Source: Kibdelosporangium persicum
GTDB lineage: Bacteria; Actinomycetota; Actinomycetes; Mycobacteriales; Pseudonocardiaceae
Assembly: GCF_013280595.1 (NCBI RefSeq)
Contig: NZ_JAAATY010000033.1
Span: 42,033 to 106,032 of the forward strand
Length of the DNA: 64,000 nucleotides
Reading direction: 5' to 3'
The notes beneath the pieces are model-generated. The model was not told where the DNA came from. It saw only the letters and a list, made by a program, of their open reading frames with translations, and did not search any database. This document shows positions 63,711 through 64,000 of this stretch, one piece after another (the first letter of the stretch is position 1; every line of letters begins with the position of its first letter). Both the position numbers and the translations under genes were made by a program.

Positions 63711-64000
63711 ATGCGGCGAACAACGCGTCTGGGTCTGGTGGCGGTGCTGACGCTCGCGGTTTCGGGTGTGGTCCAGCCGGTCGCGTCGGCCACAGGGACC
63801 CCGCTGGAGATCAAGGGGATTTCGGCGAGTGCCGATGACGGCAACGTCCCGGCCAACACGATCGATGGGGATCTGACCACCCGGTGGTCGGCTGAGGGTG
63901 ACGGGGTGTGGATCCGGTACGACCTCGGCTCGGCGCAGACGGTCGGGTCGGTGTCCATCGCCTGGCACAAGGGCGACACCCGGCGGGACACCTTCGACGT
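63711..64000 (+). CDS. Secreted F5/8C (discoidin-like) domain protein, 3' end outside window
   Basis: The first 96 residues are visible from ATG 63711. A signal peptide (~1-28, '[20 protein letters not shown]') precedes a discoidin-type carbohydrate-binding domain ('[20 protein letters not shown]', '[19 protein letters not shown]'). This front end is common in secreted polysaccharide lyases and glycoside hydrolases, but the catalytic part lies beyond the edge. It follows the lacI-type gene by 95 bp on the same strand and likely belongs to the same polysaccharide locus. Confidence 0.8.
   Translation, partial: MRRTTRLGLVAVLTLAVSGVVQPVASATGTPLEIKGISASADDGNVPANTIDGDLTTRWSAEGDGVWIRYDLGSAQTVGSVSIAWHKGDTRRDTFD

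Overview
The window is high-GC DNA with GTG/TTG starts, GGAGG-type ribosome binding sites and many typical actinobacterial families: XRE/TPR regulators, EspG/PPE-like and WXG100-like type VII secretion (T7SS) genes, a streptogrisin-type protease, a TAP-like hydrolase, a FAAL/PKS locus, MmpL and a cutinase. This fits a filamentous actinomycete. Pseudonocardiaceae is my best guess (inference). No rRNA, tRNA or CRISPR array was seen.

Layout. 1-3420: tail of a DUF4129-like membrane protein and a secreted beta-propeller/PKD/beta-helix protein. 3431-9581: an XRE regulator and a large TIR-NTPase-NTPase-TM-WD40 protein. 9582-15138: a degenerate FAD monooxygenase tail, then a compact RiPP-like operon behind a well-defined promoter: a 125-aa small protein, a radical SAM/SPASM-like enzyme, a tandem SagB-type nitroreductase split by an apparent frameshift, and a P450. 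15288-29543: mixed genes, including a DUF1801 protein, a CMD-family protein, an XRE-NB-ARC-TPR regulator, a streptogrisin, an EspG/PPE/small-partner T7SS operon, an RDD protein, a two-component system, a TAP-like hydrolase and a MetE-like methyltransferase. 29575-33166: a visibly less GC-rich accessory patch with a truncated DUF5753 regulator, an XRE-TPR regulator and a 2H phosphoesterase. 33278-35192: a T7SS cargo module (WXG100, DUF6973 protein, lipoprotein). 35211-36590: a 5'-nucleotidase and a frameshifted FAD/NAD(P)-binding protein.

Two lipid-type modules follow, each with a PucR/CdaR regulator. Module A (36753-41764) has a regulator, an acyl-CoA ligase, an Ag85-like esterase and an MFS transporter. 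Module B (41954-58562) has FAAL, a type I PKS, an alpha/beta hydrolase, an Ag85-like esterase, an MFS transporter, an MmpL transporter, a cutinase and a regulator. A 185-bp MITE-like element with CTAG target duplications sits between them. The last part (58644-64000) is a polysaccharide-utilisation locus: two GH30 hydrolases with different carbohydrate-binding domains, a divergent LacI regulator, and the start of a secreted F5/8C-type protein.

Working model. In module B the FAAL would adenylate a fatty acid and load the N-terminal ACP of the PKS. The PKS would extend and partly reduce the chain, its thioesterase and the esterases would release or transfer the product, and MmpL/MFS would export it. 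In the RiPP-like operon the small protein is the candidate substrate of the radical SAM enzyme, nitroreductase and P450. No YcaO was found nearby, so ordinary azole formation is unlikely. Three genes show apparent one-base slips at short homopolymers, so read accuracy should be checked before calling them pseudogenes.
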